Source of the DNA: Paracrocinitomix sp040880585
GTDB taxonomy: Bacteria > Bacteroidota > Bacteroidia > Flavobacteriales_D > Crocinitomicaceae
Assembly: GCA_040880585.1 (NCBI GenBank)
Contig: JBBDID010000035.1
Coordinates: forward strand, 124,001-188,000
Reading direction: 5' to 3'
DNA: 64,000 nucleotides
Shown here in pieces: positions 32,779-41,352 of the stretch; position 1 is the stretch's first letter, and each line of letters starts with the position of its first letter. The position numbers and the translations under genes were made by a program. Below the pieces are notes generated by a model, which worked only from the letters and a program-made list of their open reading frames with translations, made no database searches and was not told the DNA's origin.

Positions 32779-34578
32779 ATGAACTCAATTAAAATAATTG
32801 TAATCGCAACAGTATTTATGTCATCAAACCTTTTGTTTTCTCAAACTCAGGGAGATATTCAACACTTTACATCTGATACACACACACATGATTCAACAAA
32901 TTGCTCTACAAATATTATTGTAGATCACACAGCAATTATTAGTAATTCATTTTTGGGTGATTCAATAATTGTAAAAGATGGAGGAGGAGGAGTAATATAT
33001 GAAGAAGAAAACACATCCGGGAGTGCTTCATGGATGGTTAATATTCCTTATCCTGACTTTTGGATGGAAGGAGACATCAATATTTCTGGAGGGGCATTAA
33101 ATATGCTCGTACCATCAAATATTTATAAAATAATCAGTGGGCCTGATACTTTATATGCTGCATCACACTTCTTTAGTCAACCAATTCCGGATGCATGTGC
33201 TTACAACACTGTTGAAGGACAGGTGTATATTGACAACGACAATGATTGTTCATACAATACGGGTGACTCTGCAATTTTTAACTTAAACGTAAGTCCGTCA
33301 GGAAATTGGTCAAATACACCTTTTGATGGTTATAACGGCGGATATACAAACGGCTCTGGTAATTATACAGCAACAATTCAAGAAAGCTGGTTAGTAGATT
33401 ATTCCGTTTCTGTTCCATCTTATTACCAGTTTATTTTTCCCAACTCAACGTGTACACCACTGAGTTATACTTTTTCTTCACTACCTCAAACAGGAGTAGA
33501 CTTTGTATTAGAATGTGCTGATGTTGATACTTATGTAAGCGGAACGCCTGGCGGAAATGTTCATGCAGCCCTTCCGTTTCAGTTTTACGCCTCAGCATCT
33601 AATATTGGGTGTGATCAGGTTTCAGGAACATTGAAATTAGTTTTGGATACAGACGTCACTTATAATGCAGTAAATAGCTCAAACCCGGCTGACTACACAA
33701 ATGGAGACACTTTGTTTTGGGACTATACGAACCTCAATAATATTGCGGGAGGTGCGTATTGGAACAGTATAGTAGGAGGGATTGAGTTAATGCCGAATCC
33801 TTCTGTGAATACAGGAGATACATTGTGTTTTGAAATAATGACAGGAGTACCGGGCAATGATATTGACCCGACAAACAATTCTAAATCTATTTGTTTTCCG
33901 GTTGTTGCGGCCTATGATCCAAACATTAAAAATGTAACCCCTGCCGGAACAGGACAAGAAGGATTTATTCCGGCTAATACAGTTGAGCTTGAATACACTA
34001 TTCATTTTCAAAATACCGGAACAGCGGACGCTATAAATATTAAAATAACAGATACGTTAGAAAATCATATTATTCCTTCATCTTTGCGTATAATAGATGC
34101 AAGTCATGCAATGACTCCTGAGTGGGTAAGTTCTAATGTGATTGATTTCAATTTCAATAATATCTACTTACCTGATAGCAACGCAAATGAACCTGAAAGT
34201 CACGGCTTTGTTAAATTTAAAATTGACATGGAGCAAGGATTGGCAGAAGGAACAGAAATAAAGAACAAAGTATATATTTATTTTGATAACAATCCCGCAG
34301 TAATAACGGATTATGCTTTGAATACAATTGAGTATACTTCTTCAATTGAATATAATGAATTTAGTGATGTTACACTTTATCCAAACCCTACAACAGGCGT
34401 ATGTTATGTACAGGGTGTTGAAGATCTTCAAAAAATTGAAGTGATTTCAATTAGCGGTAAAGTGCTAACACAAACAACAAACAAGAAAATTGATTTATCA
34501 GACTATCCAAAAGGAATTTATCTCATTCAACTGTATACATCAGATAAAGTTCTGACGAAAAAGTTGATAAAGCACTAA
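32779..34578 (+). CDS. T9SS cargo protein with DUF7619-like repeat domain
   Basis: A 599-residue protein with a signal peptide (1-22, ending LLFSQ). It has a beta-rich region containing EGQVYIDNDNDCSYN, a SdrD-B/Cna-like motif, then a conserved region (about 390-510) of the DUF7619 type with YDPNIKNVTPAG, YTIHFQNTGTADA and VYIYFDNNPAVITDY. The C terminus is a T9SS type A sorting domain (LYPNPTTGVCYV, DLSDYPKGIYLIQLY). It is predicted to be exported to the cell surface. A terminator follows, and it forms a single-gene unit. Confidence 0.88.
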   Translation: MNSIKIIVIATVFMSSNLLFSQTQGDIQHFTSDTHTHDSTNCSTNIIVDHTAIISNSFLGDSIIVKDGGGGVIYEEENTSGSASWMVNIPYPDFWMEGDINISGGALNMLVPSNIYKIISGPDTLYAASHFFSQPIPDACAYNTVEGQVYIDNDNDCSYNTGDSAIFNLNVSPSGNWSNTPFDGYNGGYTNGSGNYTATIQESWLVDYSVSVPSYYQFIFPNSTCTPLSYTFSSLPQTGVDFVLECADVDTYVSGTPGGNVHAALPFQFYASASNIGCDQVSGTLKLVLDTDVTYNAVNSSNPADYTNGDTLFWDYTNLNNIAGGAYWNSIVGGIELMPNPSVNTGDTLCFEIMTGVPGNDIDPTNNSKSICFPVVAAYDPNIKNVTPAGTGQEGFIPANTVELEYTIHFQNTGTADAINIKITDTLENHIIPSSLRIIDASHAMTPEWVSSNVIDFNFNNIYLPDSNANEPESHGFVKFKIDMEQGLAEGTEIKNKVYIYFDNNPAVITDYALNTIEYTSSIEYNEFSDVTLYPNPTTGVCYVQGVEDLQKIEVISISGKVLTQTTNKKIDLSDYPKGIYLIQLYTSDKVLTKKLIKH

Positions 34579-34601
34579 TTGTTACAGTTAGTTAAAACGC
34601 T

Positions 34602-34636
34602 AAAAAAGCATCACTGTAAAAGGTGGTGCTTTTTTA
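34602..34636 (+). terminator. Rho-independent terminator of the T9SS gene
   Basis: The stem pairs AAAAAAGCATCAC (34602-34614) with GTGGTGCTTTTTT (34623-34635), with one G-T pair and a run of T residues at the end. Confidence 0.85.
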
Positions 34637-34643
34637 TTTCTCG

Positions 34644-34651
34644 TAGTTTTG
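34644..34651 (+). promoter_or_regulatory. -7 box for tadA
   Basis: TAGTTTTG fits TAnnTTTG and ends 7 bases before the ATG at 34659, again implying a very short leader. Confidence 0.55.
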
Positions 34652-34658
34652 CACAACT

Positions 34659-35102
34659 ATGATCAACCCCTTCAATGACGAATATTTCATGAAAGAAGCC
34701 TATAAAGAGGCTGAGCTTGCCTTATCAAAAGATGAGGTGCCTATTGGAGCCGTTGTTGTGTTAAAAGATCAGATTATAGGAAGGGGACACAATCTGACAG
34801 AACAATTAAACGACGTCACTGCCCATGCTGAAATGCAAGCGATAACTGCTGCAAGTGAGTTCTTAGGAGCAAAATATTTGATGGATTGCAAACTGTATGT
34901 AACCATGGAGCCTTGCGTAATGTGCGCAGGAGCTTTAGCCTGGTCGCAAATCAGCGAAGTCATCTACGGCGCAAAAGATGAAAAAAGAGGAGCGGGAAGG
35001 TTAGAGACAAATGTATATCATCCTAAAACTAAAGTAACACAGGGACCACTAAGAGAGGAGTGCAGTCAAATTGTGAAAGCGTTTTTTGCGAAAAAAAGAT
35101 AA
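34659..35102 (+). CDS. tadA: tRNA-specific adenosine deaminase / nucleoside deaminase
   Basis: A 147-residue cytidine-deaminase-fold zinc enzyme. The motif HAEMQ places the zinc His at 56 and the catalytic Glu at 58; PCVMC supplies the zinc Cys residues 86 and 89. Sequence around VPIGAVVV and the C-terminal E-E-C-S-Q tract fit TadA, which converts A34 to inosine in tRNA-Arg. Guanine deaminase-like relatives are the alternative, but this is the best-supported reading. A terminator follows. Confidence 0.92.
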   Translation: MINPFNDEYFMKEAYKEAELALSKDEVPIGAVVVLKDQIIGRGHNLTEQLNDVTAHAEMQAITAASEFLGAKYLMDCKLYVTMEPCVMCAGALAWSQISEVIYGAKDEKRGAGRLETNVYHPKTKVTQGPLREECSQIVKAFFAKKR

Positions 35103-35130
35103 AAAAAGGGAAAACGTGCGTTATTTTTTT

Positions 35131-35156
35131 AATGAGTCTTCTACTACTCATTTTTT
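35131..35156 (+). terminator. Terminator downstream of tadA
   Basis: AATGAGT (35131-35137) and ACTCATT (35146-35152) form a 7-bp stem with an 8-base loop, followed by T residues to 35156. Confidence 0.65.
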
Positions 35157-35162
35157 AAAGGA

Positions 35163-35843
35163 TTAAAAGCTCAAATACCAATTTAACGAACACCATAAGC
35201 GGGTAGAACGAGAAGGGCTTATCACCTCTCTCAATCGGTAGTCAACCCCTAGTTCTATTTTGTTGTTGTCTGTAAATAAATAACCCAAGAAAGGGGTTGC
35301 TCTAATTTCTAAAGCAAGCGTTTCCTGATAAATCCCTAAATACTCATTACCGACCTTAAGGTAAAATTCTTTTTCGTTGACAGATTGACCCATTAATGCA
35401 AATTCACTCGTAATTCTGTAGCGCAAGCGCAATTGGAAAGCTTCCTCTTTTTGAAAGGTTTGATCACTAGAAAAACGGTGACTTAATCGAAAAGCGAAAT
35501 AATTACTTAAGAGGGTGTATTGTTGAATAATTCTATGAGCAAAAGCACTGTTCTGGTAACGGATAAGGTATCCCAACGAAAGAGATTGATCGTCCGACAA
35601 ACGGTTGTTTACCAGCAATGAAAAATCAGCTAATTCATAGAGAAAATGAGGGTTTTCTTCAGCATCAAAATCACTCTGATAAAAATAAAAACGAGACGCT
35701 GCTGTGGTGTTTAATTTCCACCGCGGATTTATTTTTTTGTTGATGTTTAATGAGGGAAGCACTCCGGCGTTAAACCCCCCTTGCGCAAAAGCGCTTAAAG
35801 AAATTAAGAATAGAGCACTAAAAAAAAGATGTTTCGAGTTCAT
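35163..35843 (-). CDS. DUF2490 family outer membrane beta-barrel-like protein
   Basis: A 226-residue protein with signal peptide (1-20, AFAQ). The rest alternates aromatic and polar residues in the way outer membrane barrels do (WKLNTTAASRFYFYQSDF, LRLRYRIT, ELGVDYRLRE), ending with the Phe at SLNWYLSF. This fits the DUF2490 family, of unknown function. Its start codon overlaps the stop codon of the gene at 35843-36418 by one base, so the two are co-translated. Confidence 0.85.
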   Translation of the reverse strand: MNSKHLFFSALFLISLSAFAQGGFNAGVLPSLNINKKINPRWKLNTTAASRFYFYQSDFDAEENPHFLYELADFSLLVNNRLSDDQSLSLGYLIRYQNSAFAHRIIQQYTLLSNYFAFRLSHRFSSDQTFQKEEAFQLRLRYRITSEFALMGQSVNEKEFYLKVGNEYLGIYQETLALEIRATPFLGYLFTDNNKIELGVDYRLREVISPSRSTRLWCSLNWYLSF

Positions 35844-36418
35844 TAGTACTCTAAATTATCTGTATTTCTAAAAATAATTAAAGACCGCTTTTCGTGCTTT
35901 CCGTTTTCAAGAAAAGTGTATTCATACCATTTCCAAAAACGGTCTTCTTCTTTTCCTTTTAATACAATTTCATATTTAATGATCACCCCGTCAACAGGTT
36001 TATTACTTTTTAATTGATCGATAAGCGCTTGAACTGAACCCTCATAATGAAGTTGAATTTTTTTGATTCGGAAATCAGAAAACACAGCACTTAAATAGGC
36101 ACAAATAGTATTTTGGGTTGTTTCAGGAAGTTCTTCCCATGAAAGTTGAATTTCAACATCTTGAATATTTCCCAGGGTATCAAATTCAATACTGTATCGT
36201 TTTTTTTTATGCTTTGTTTTGGCTTCTATTGAAACGGAGTTTAGGTCTTCTTCAAAGTACCATTTAATTTTATTGTCAAGATGTAGGCTGTCAATAAATT
36301 CAAGTGCTTTTTCAGGAACATCTTCTGGACTAATCCGCATTTCTTTTTCCTGTTTCTCTTGCCCATAAGCTGGAAAAAACAAAGCACTTAGAACGATATA
36401 GAAAAAAAGTGTACGCAT
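35843..36418 (-). CDS. Secreted protein of unknown function paired with the DUF2490 protein
   Basis: With the ATG at 36418 the protein has 191 residues and opens with a signal peptide (RTLFFYIVLSALFFPAYGQ); the longer frame to 36550 would put 44 residues before it and lacks support. The mature part contains two repeated-looking segments, KTKHKKKRYSIEFDTLGNI and DGVIIKYEIVLKGKEEDR, consistent with a PepSY-like or beta-alpha fold, but no family is recognised with confidence. It shares a one-base stop/start overlap with the DUF2490 gene. Function unknown. Confidence 0.75.
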   Translation of the reverse strand: MRTLFFYIVLSALFFPAYGQEKQEKEMRISPEDVPEKALEFIDSLHLDNKIKWYFEEDLNSVSIEAKTKHKKKRYSIEFDTLGNIQDVEIQLSWEELPETTQNTICAYLSAVFSDFRIKKIQLHYEGSVQALIDQLKSNKPVDGVIIKYEIVLKGKEEDRFWKWYEYTFLENGKHEKRSLIIFRNTDNLEY

Positions 36419-36429
36419 CTTCAAGTGTA

Positions 36430-36437
36430 CAAATTTA
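36430..36437 (-). promoter_or_regulatory. -7 box for the 36418 minus-strand gene
   Basis: On the minus strand the sequence reads TAAATTTG, matching TAnnTTTG, 11 bases before the ATG at 36418. This supports that start. Confidence 0.6.
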
Positions 36438-36555
36438 CCAAAACACAATGAAGCAGAAAGAAATGATTTAAGAATGTTGGGAAATAGGGGGATAGATACA
36501 ATCAAATGGTGAAGGCGTTTTTCAGGCAGAAAAGATAATAAGTAAACCATTTTAT

Positions 36556-36659
36556 TTTAACAAGAGTGATCTGCGAAATCAGTTCGGCTAGCGCTCACTA
36601 CAGCGTCTGCGAGATCTGCGGGAGGGAATCATAAAAACGAACCGCTATCGGAAAAATTA
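36556..36659 (+). repeat. 104-bp direct repeat, left copy, flanking the ATPase/zinc-ribbon unit
   Basis: Aligns without gaps with 39351-39454 with about 6 differences (about 94% identity). It contains internal near-copies of CTGCGAGATCTGCGGGA-type sequence, a motif that resembles dispersed intergenic repeats of Bacteroidota. No gene is seen between 36438 and the ATPase start at 36750. Confidence 0.88.
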
Positions 36660-36716
36660 ATACAAATATTTCCGATACACTGGAAAAATTAATACAAATA
36701 TTTCCTATATATTGGA
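36650..36716 (+). repeat. Short tandem repeat upstream of the ATPase gene
   Basis: A 24-base unit with inverted ends GGAAA and TTTCC occurs at 36650-36673 and 36682-36705, spaced 32 bases, with a partial third GGAAAAAA start at 36714. It lies directly ahead of the ATPase start and could serve as operator sites. Confidence 0.7.
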
Positions 36717-36749
36717 AAAAATTGTACTTTAGGCTGAGAAATTCACTCA

Positions 36750-37877
36750 ATGTACGAACGCAAGTTAAATAGGATATTGGACAAATGGCTTTTCAAAGGC
36801 AAAGCAATAATTTTAACCGGAGCACGTCAGGTTGGTAAAACCACACTGCTAAAGAATTACTTTTCTCAAAAAGATAATGTGCTTTGGCTTAATGCAGATG
36901 AAAGTATAGTAAGAACCCGTCTGGAAGAAGAATCTGTGTCCAGCTTAAGACAGTTAATAGGATCATACCAGGTAATCATCATTGACGAAGTCCAGCGTAT
37001 CAGGAATGCAGGTCTGATTTTAAAATTAATAACGGATAACTTTAAGGAGACTCAATTAATTGCAACCGGTTCCTCCTCAATCGAAATAGGAAGCAATATA
37101 TTTGAACCACTAACCGGCAGGCATTTACTTTTTCATCTTTATCCAATGTCTTTTTCGGAACTGTATCAACCTAAATCATCATTTGATGCTGAAAAGTTAC
37201 TTCCGTTTCATTTGATTTACGGTTCGTATCCTGATATTTGTGTCCACAGAGAAGAGGCTGAGATTTATTTGAAGAATCTTACTAATCAGTATTTATACAA
37301 AGATATACTGATGTGGCAGAAAATCCGCAAACCTGATTTACTGGATAATCTTTTAAGGCTTTTGGCCTATCAGGTTGGTTCAGAGGTTTCTCATCACGAA
37401 CTGTCCAAAAAGCTAAAAATAAAATCAGAAACCGTAGAAAACTATATTGACTTACTTGAAAAATCTTTTGTTATTTTCAGATTAAATGCCTTCAGCAATC
37501 ATCCCAGAAAGGAAGTTACCAAAATGTCTAAAATATATTTCTGGGATAACGGGGTAAGGAACACCTTGATTAATGATTTTGAAGATTTAAGCTTAAGGAA
37601 TGACGTAGGACAACTTTGGGAAAACTACATAATATCAGAACGTCTTAAAATGCTGGGATACAACAACAGTAACCGAAAAACGTGGTTCTGGAGAAACTAT
37701 AACCAAAGTGAAGTGGACTATTTAGAAACTAAAAACAATTTCATTCACGCATACGAGATAAAGTGGAATCACAAAAAAACACACAAAATTAGCCGGGCTT
37801 TTACAAATCAGTATCCCCAGTCTGAAAACGAAATTATTACACCCAGAAGATTTTTGAAGTTTGTGACCGAGCCTTAA
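36750..37877 (+). CDS. AAA_14 / DUF4143 ATPase
   Basis: A 375-residue protein. The N-terminal P-loop ATPase has Walker A GARQVGKT at 24-31, Walker B IIIDEVQ at 76-82 and sensor ATGSSS near 105. The C-terminal DUF4143 region (about 190-375) holds a winged-helix-like segment (SHHELSKKLKIKSETVENYIDLLEKSF) and a PD-(D/E)XK-like core with D323 in SEVDYLE and E336-x-K338 in AYEIKW. DUF4143 ATPases are widespread, scattered and of unknown role. Here the gene starts the unit bracketed by 104-bp repeats, together with a zinc-ribbon repeat protein 62 bp downstream. Confidence 0.88.
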   Translation: MYERKLNRILDKWLFKGKAIILTGARQVGKTTLLKNYFSQKDNVLWLNADESIVRTRLEEESVSSLRQLIGSYQVIIIDEVQRIRNAGLILKLITDNFKETQLIATGSSSIEIGSNIFEPLTGRHLLFHLYPMSFSELYQPKSSFDAEKLLPFHLIYGSYPDICVHREEAEIYLKNLTNQYLYKDILMWQKIRKPDLLDNLLRLLAYQVGSEVSHHELSKKLKIKSETVENYIDLLEKSFVIFRLNAFSNHPRKEVTKMSKIYFWDNGVRNTLINDFEDLSLRNDVGQLWENYIISERLKMLGYNNSNRKTWFWRNYNQSEVDYLETKNNFIHAYEIKWNHKKTHKISRAFTNQYPQSENEIITPRRFLKFVTEP

Positions 37878-37939
37878 TAAAATAAATACCATAATTTTTA
37901 AAGGATCTCAATTTTTATAAAAATCACTACCTTAAACCT

Positions 37940-39277
37940 ATGCCAACTTATTTTTTATCAGACCTTAATCGTTGGGCAAAAAGCGAGGGAGGCAAGTGCA
38001 CCAGCAATGACTATTATGGCCTGAAGACGCTACACAGGTGGATGTGTCGCAGAGGTCATACATTTGATTTGATGCCCATATATGTTCGTCAGGGTGCGTG
38101 GTGTCCCCAATGTTCTAAGGTTGACAAATCAGAGGAAGCGGTATTGCTGATGCAAGAACTTGCTAAAAAACAAGGAGGGAAATGTTTATCTAAAAATTAT
38201 GTTAGGCATGATGAACCGTTAAAGTGGCAATGTAAGAATAAACATACATTCAAAGCCTCCCGTCATATCATTCAAAGCAGGAAGAACTTTTGTACAGAGT
38301 GTGCGGTTGAGTACAGACTGGAAAAAAACCTGAAAAAAGTTAAAGAAATAGTTGAAAAAAAAGGAGGAAAATGTCTGTCCGAAAAGTATGTGTCGCGTTT
38401 TGCAAAAATGAAATTTCAATGCGAAAAAGGACATGTTTGGGAGACCTCTTTTCAGTCAGTTTATTTTGATAGATCGTGGTGTACGTATTGTATGCCCAAT
38501 AAAAAACTTGAGATCGAAGATATCAAAAAAGAGTCAAAGAAAAGGGGCTGGACATGTTTAAGCAAGACAGTTGGGGGTAATAAAGACAAGTTGCTTTGGA
38601 AGTGTAAAAGGGGTCATAAGGTCGAAATGATGGTCATGTTGTTTCAAAGGGGATATGGTTGTGGCAAATGTAGTAGATTGGACAGTAAGGAAGCGGCCCT
38701 TAAGCTGATGCAAAAATGGGCTGAAAAAAGAGGAGGAAAGTGTCTTTCAACTGAATACATTAACACAGCAACGAATTTACTTTGGGAGTGCAAGAATGGT
38801 CATCAAATTAAGATGAGCAGAGACGTATTTAAAATGAGAAAAGATACTTGGTGCACAGCATGTACAAACGACAATAGAAAAAAGGAAAGGTATGAAGAAG
38901 TAGTCAAATATGCGAGGCGAAAAGGAGGTAAATGTCTTTCAAAATCATATTCCAGACTAAGTGAACCAATAGCTTTTGAATGTGCCAAAGGACACCGTTG
39001 GAAAACCCCACCCCAAAATATACTTTATAGTGGAACGTGGTGTCCGGCATGTATTCCAAATGCAAAACTGGATATCGAGACAATGAAACAAATGGCAAGG
39101 GAGAAAGGGGGCGAATGTCTTTCAACAAAATATGTGAATAATACAACCGAACTAAAATGGAAATGTAAAAAAGGACATATATGGGAAAGCCGCCCTGCTA
39201 ATATCAGACAAGGAATCTGGTGCCCGACATGTGGCTTAGAGAAGCAAAGAAGAATATTAAAAAGGATAAAAAGATAG
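37940..39277 (+). CDS. Protein of seven zinc-ribbon (treble-clef) repeats
   Basis: A 445-residue, lysine-rich protein built from seven tandem units of about 58-65 residues. Each has a GGKCLS-type Cys, then W-x-C-x3-G-H, then a W-C-x2-C pair, for example in repeat 7: GGECLSTKYV, WKCKKGHIWE and GIWCPTC. Repeat 4 departs most (GWTCLS, CGKC). The pattern resembles the DUF4379/probable zinc-ribbon domain (PF14311) family. Each unit offers four metal ligands, so up to seven zincs. The basic, repeated layout suggests nucleic-acid binding. No nuclease signature beyond the zinc sites is seen. It is the second gene of the repeat-bracketed unit. Confidence 0.82.
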   Translation: MPTYFLSDLNRWAKSEGGKCTSNDYYGLKTLHRWMCRRGHTFDLMPIYVRQGAWCPQCSKVDKSEEAVLLMQELAKKQGGKCLSKNYVRHDEPLKWQCKNKHTFKASRHIIQSRKNFCTECAVEYRLEKNLKKVKEIVEKKGGKCLSEKYVSRFAKMKFQCEKGHVWETSFQSVYFDRSWCTYCMPNKKLEIEDIKKESKKRGWTCLSKTVGGNKDKLLWKCKRGHKVEMMVMLFQRGYGCGKCSRLDSKEAALKLMQKWAEKRGGKCLSTEYINTATNLLWECKNGHQIKMSRDVFKMRKDTWCTACTNDNRKKERYEEVVKYARRKGGKCLSKSYSRLSEPIAFECAKGHRWKTPPQNILYSGTWCPACIPNAKLDIETMKQMAREKGGECLSTKYVNNTTELKWKCKKGHIWESRPANIRQGIWCPTCGLEKQRRILKRIKR

Positions 39278-39350
39278 GCCTGATGCAGCGTCCCGAGTAT
39301 CTTTAAGGCAGCAATTTGCTTTGGGTTCTGGGGCAGTAACCCATTTTAAC

Positions 39351-39454
39351 TTTAACAAGAGTAATCTGCGAAATCAGTTCGGCTAGCGCTCACTACAGCG
39401 TCTGCGGGATCTGCGGGAGGGAATCAGAAAAACGACCGTCTATCGGAAAAATTA
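39351..39454 (+). repeat. 104-bp direct repeat, right copy
   Basis: Partner of 36556-36659, same orientation, 2795 bp away. It ends 14 bases before the stop codon of lysS. The sequence 39278-39350 before it shows no gene. Confidence 0.88.
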
Positions 39455-39467
39455 GTGTGATCAATAC

Positions 39468-41180
39468 TCACTCAATCAGCTGAACAAAAACCTCATCCCC
39501 TCTTTTCACAACATTGATAAGCTCTTGCTTCCGTAATGCTTTCAACCCCTTATCCCACTGCTTATTACTAAGTCCCACTTGCTCTTTCAGCACATTCAGA
39601 TCCATGGCGCCCTCTTTTGAAAGCGTGTCAAAAATTACTTTTTCGTTATCTGCAAGTTCTAATTTCTTCTCACCAAACTTCTCCGGTTTCATTTGTGGGA
39701 AGAATAAAACTTCCTGAATGGATTGATTATTCGTCAAAAACATCACTAAACGGTCAATTCCAATTCCAAGCCCTGATGTCGGAGGCATTCCGTACTCCAG
39801 CGCCCGTAAAAAATCCTGATCGATCAATTCTCCGGCTTCAACATCTCCCTTTGCAGCTAGCTTTAATTGTTCTTCAAATCGCTCACGTTGATCTATTGGG
39901 TCGTTCAGCTCAGAATAAGCATTGGCAATTTCTTTTCCGCAAACCATGAGTTCAAATCGCTCTGTTAATTCAGGGTCTTCGCGGTGCTGCTTGCACAAGG
40001 GTGACATCTCTTTTGGGTAGTCAATGATAAAAGTAGGTTGGATGTAATTTCCTTCACATTTCTCACCAAAAATCTCATCAATTAACTTCCCTTTGCCCAT
40101 GGTTTCATCTACTTCAACGTCATTGGCCTTACACCAGCTGCGCAATTCGTCCTCAGACTTGCCTTTGATATCAAAACCGGTATGATCAATAATCGCCTGT
40201 CGCATTGTAACTCTTGGGTAAGGAGCCTTGAAATCAATTTCGTGCTTACCAAAAGTGGACAGGGTTGTTCCATTTACCGCTATCGCAACATGTTCCAGTA
40301 ATTGCTCGGTAAAATTCATCATCCAGTTATAATCCTTATACGCCACATAAATTTCCATGGCGGTAAATTCCGGATTATGGGTGCGATCCATCCCTTCATT
40401 ACGGAAGTTTTTAGAAAATTCATACACCCCTTCAAATCCACCAACAATCAATCGCTTTAAATACAATTCATTGGCAATACGCATATAAAGCGGAATGTCG
40501 AGCGCATTGTGATGCGTCATAAAAGGTCGTGCGGCTGCCCCTCCCGCAATAGGCTGTAAAATTGGAGTTTCTACCTCTACATAACCTTTTTCATTGAAGA
40601 AAGTCCGCATGGCGTTAAAGAGCTGGGTGCGCTTTAAAAAAACTTCTTTTACTTTCGGATTCACTACCAAATCAGCATATCGCTGGCGGTACCGCGCTTC
40701 CGGATTGGTAAAGGCATCATGAATATTTCCTTCTGCATCTGTTTTGGGTAAGGGAAGGGGCTTCAGGGCTTTGCTTAAAACAGAAAAATGTTCCACTTTA
40801 ACAGTAATTTCACCCACCTGTGTTTTGAAAAGTGATCCCTCAATTCCAATAAAATCGCCTAAATGAAGGAGCTTTTTAAAAACATCATTGTATAACACCT
40901 TATCTTCTCCGGGGCAAATTTCATCCCGGTTAAAGTAAAGTTGAATCCTGCCTGCTGAATCTTGAAGCTCACCAAAAGAAGCCTTTCCCTGTATTTTTTT
41001 TCGCATTAATCGGCCGGCAAGGATCACTTTTTTACCTTCTTCGTAGTTTTTTTTAATATCAACCGATAAATGGTCTACCGGAAATAAGTCAGCAGGATAA
41101 GGATTAATACCCAGTTCACGCAATTTTTCTAGCGCTTCTCTGCGTTGGACTTCTTGTTCGGATAATTCAGCTGTACTCAT
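39468..41180 (-). CDS. lysS: Lysyl-tRNA synthetase, class II, with C-terminal winged-helix-like extension
   Basis: A 570-residue enzyme that charges tRNA-Lys. The N-terminal OB fold has VILAGRLMRKKIQGKASF. Class II motifs are present: motif 1 around GYVEVETPIL, motif 2 FRNEGMDRTHNPEFTAME, motif 3 GLGIGIDRLVMF. The catalytic part ends near residue 502 (MKPEKF). The last 68 residues (NEKVIFDTLSKEG, LKEQVGLSNKQWDKGLKALRK, GDEVFVQL) look like a winged helix. From memory, tails of this kind are usual for Bacteroidota LysS and absent from E. coli LysS. Confidence 0.96.
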   Translation of the reverse strand: MSTAELSEQEVQRREALEKLRELGINPYPADLFPVDHLSVDIKKNYEEGKKVILAGRLMRKKIQGKASFGELQDSAGRIQLYFNRDEICPGEDKVLYNDVFKKLLHLGDFIGIEGSLFKTQVGEITVKVEHFSVLSKALKPLPLPKTDAEGNIHDAFTNPEARYRQRYADLVVNPKVKEVFLKRTQLFNAMRTFFNEKGYVEVETPILQPIAGGAAARPFMTHHNALDIPLYMRIANELYLKRLIVGGFEGVYEFSKNFRNEGMDRTHNPEFTAMEIYVAYKDYNWMMNFTEQLLEHVAIAVNGTTLSTFGKHEIDFKAPYPRVTMRQAIIDHTGFDIKGKSEDELRSWCKANDVEVDETMGKGKLIDEIFGEKCEGNYIQPTFIIDYPKEMSPLCKQHREDPELTERFELMVCGKEIANAYSELNDPIDQRERFEEQLKLAAKGDVEAGELIDQDFLRALEYGMPPTSGLGIGIDRLVMFLTNNQSIQEVLFFPQMKPEKFGEKKLELADNEKVIFDTLSKEGAMDLNVLKEQVGLSNKQWDKGLKALRKQELINVVKRGDEVFVQLIE

Positions 41181-41352
41181 AATGCTTGCTTATGTCTTCT
41201 ATACGATCACCATACAAGTGAAGATAGATAGGGCACAAAGATAAGGGTTCTCTTTTGCAGAATGAAAAAGCAGGCGAAAAATTAAACCAAAAACGAACTA
41301 TTTCTGTTAATTTCACGTACTAATTGGTTTTACAACCCCTTTATACATACAG

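Noticed and set aside
36556..39454. Insertion sequence or transposon
   Set aside because: No transposase, no terminal inverted repeats and no short target duplication were found; the flanking repeats are direct and long.
39468..39680. Fusion of lysS with a separate regulatory gene
   Set aside because: The winged-helix tail is continuous and is, as far as I know, usual for the Bacteroidota form of LysS, so it is not treated as a novel fusion.
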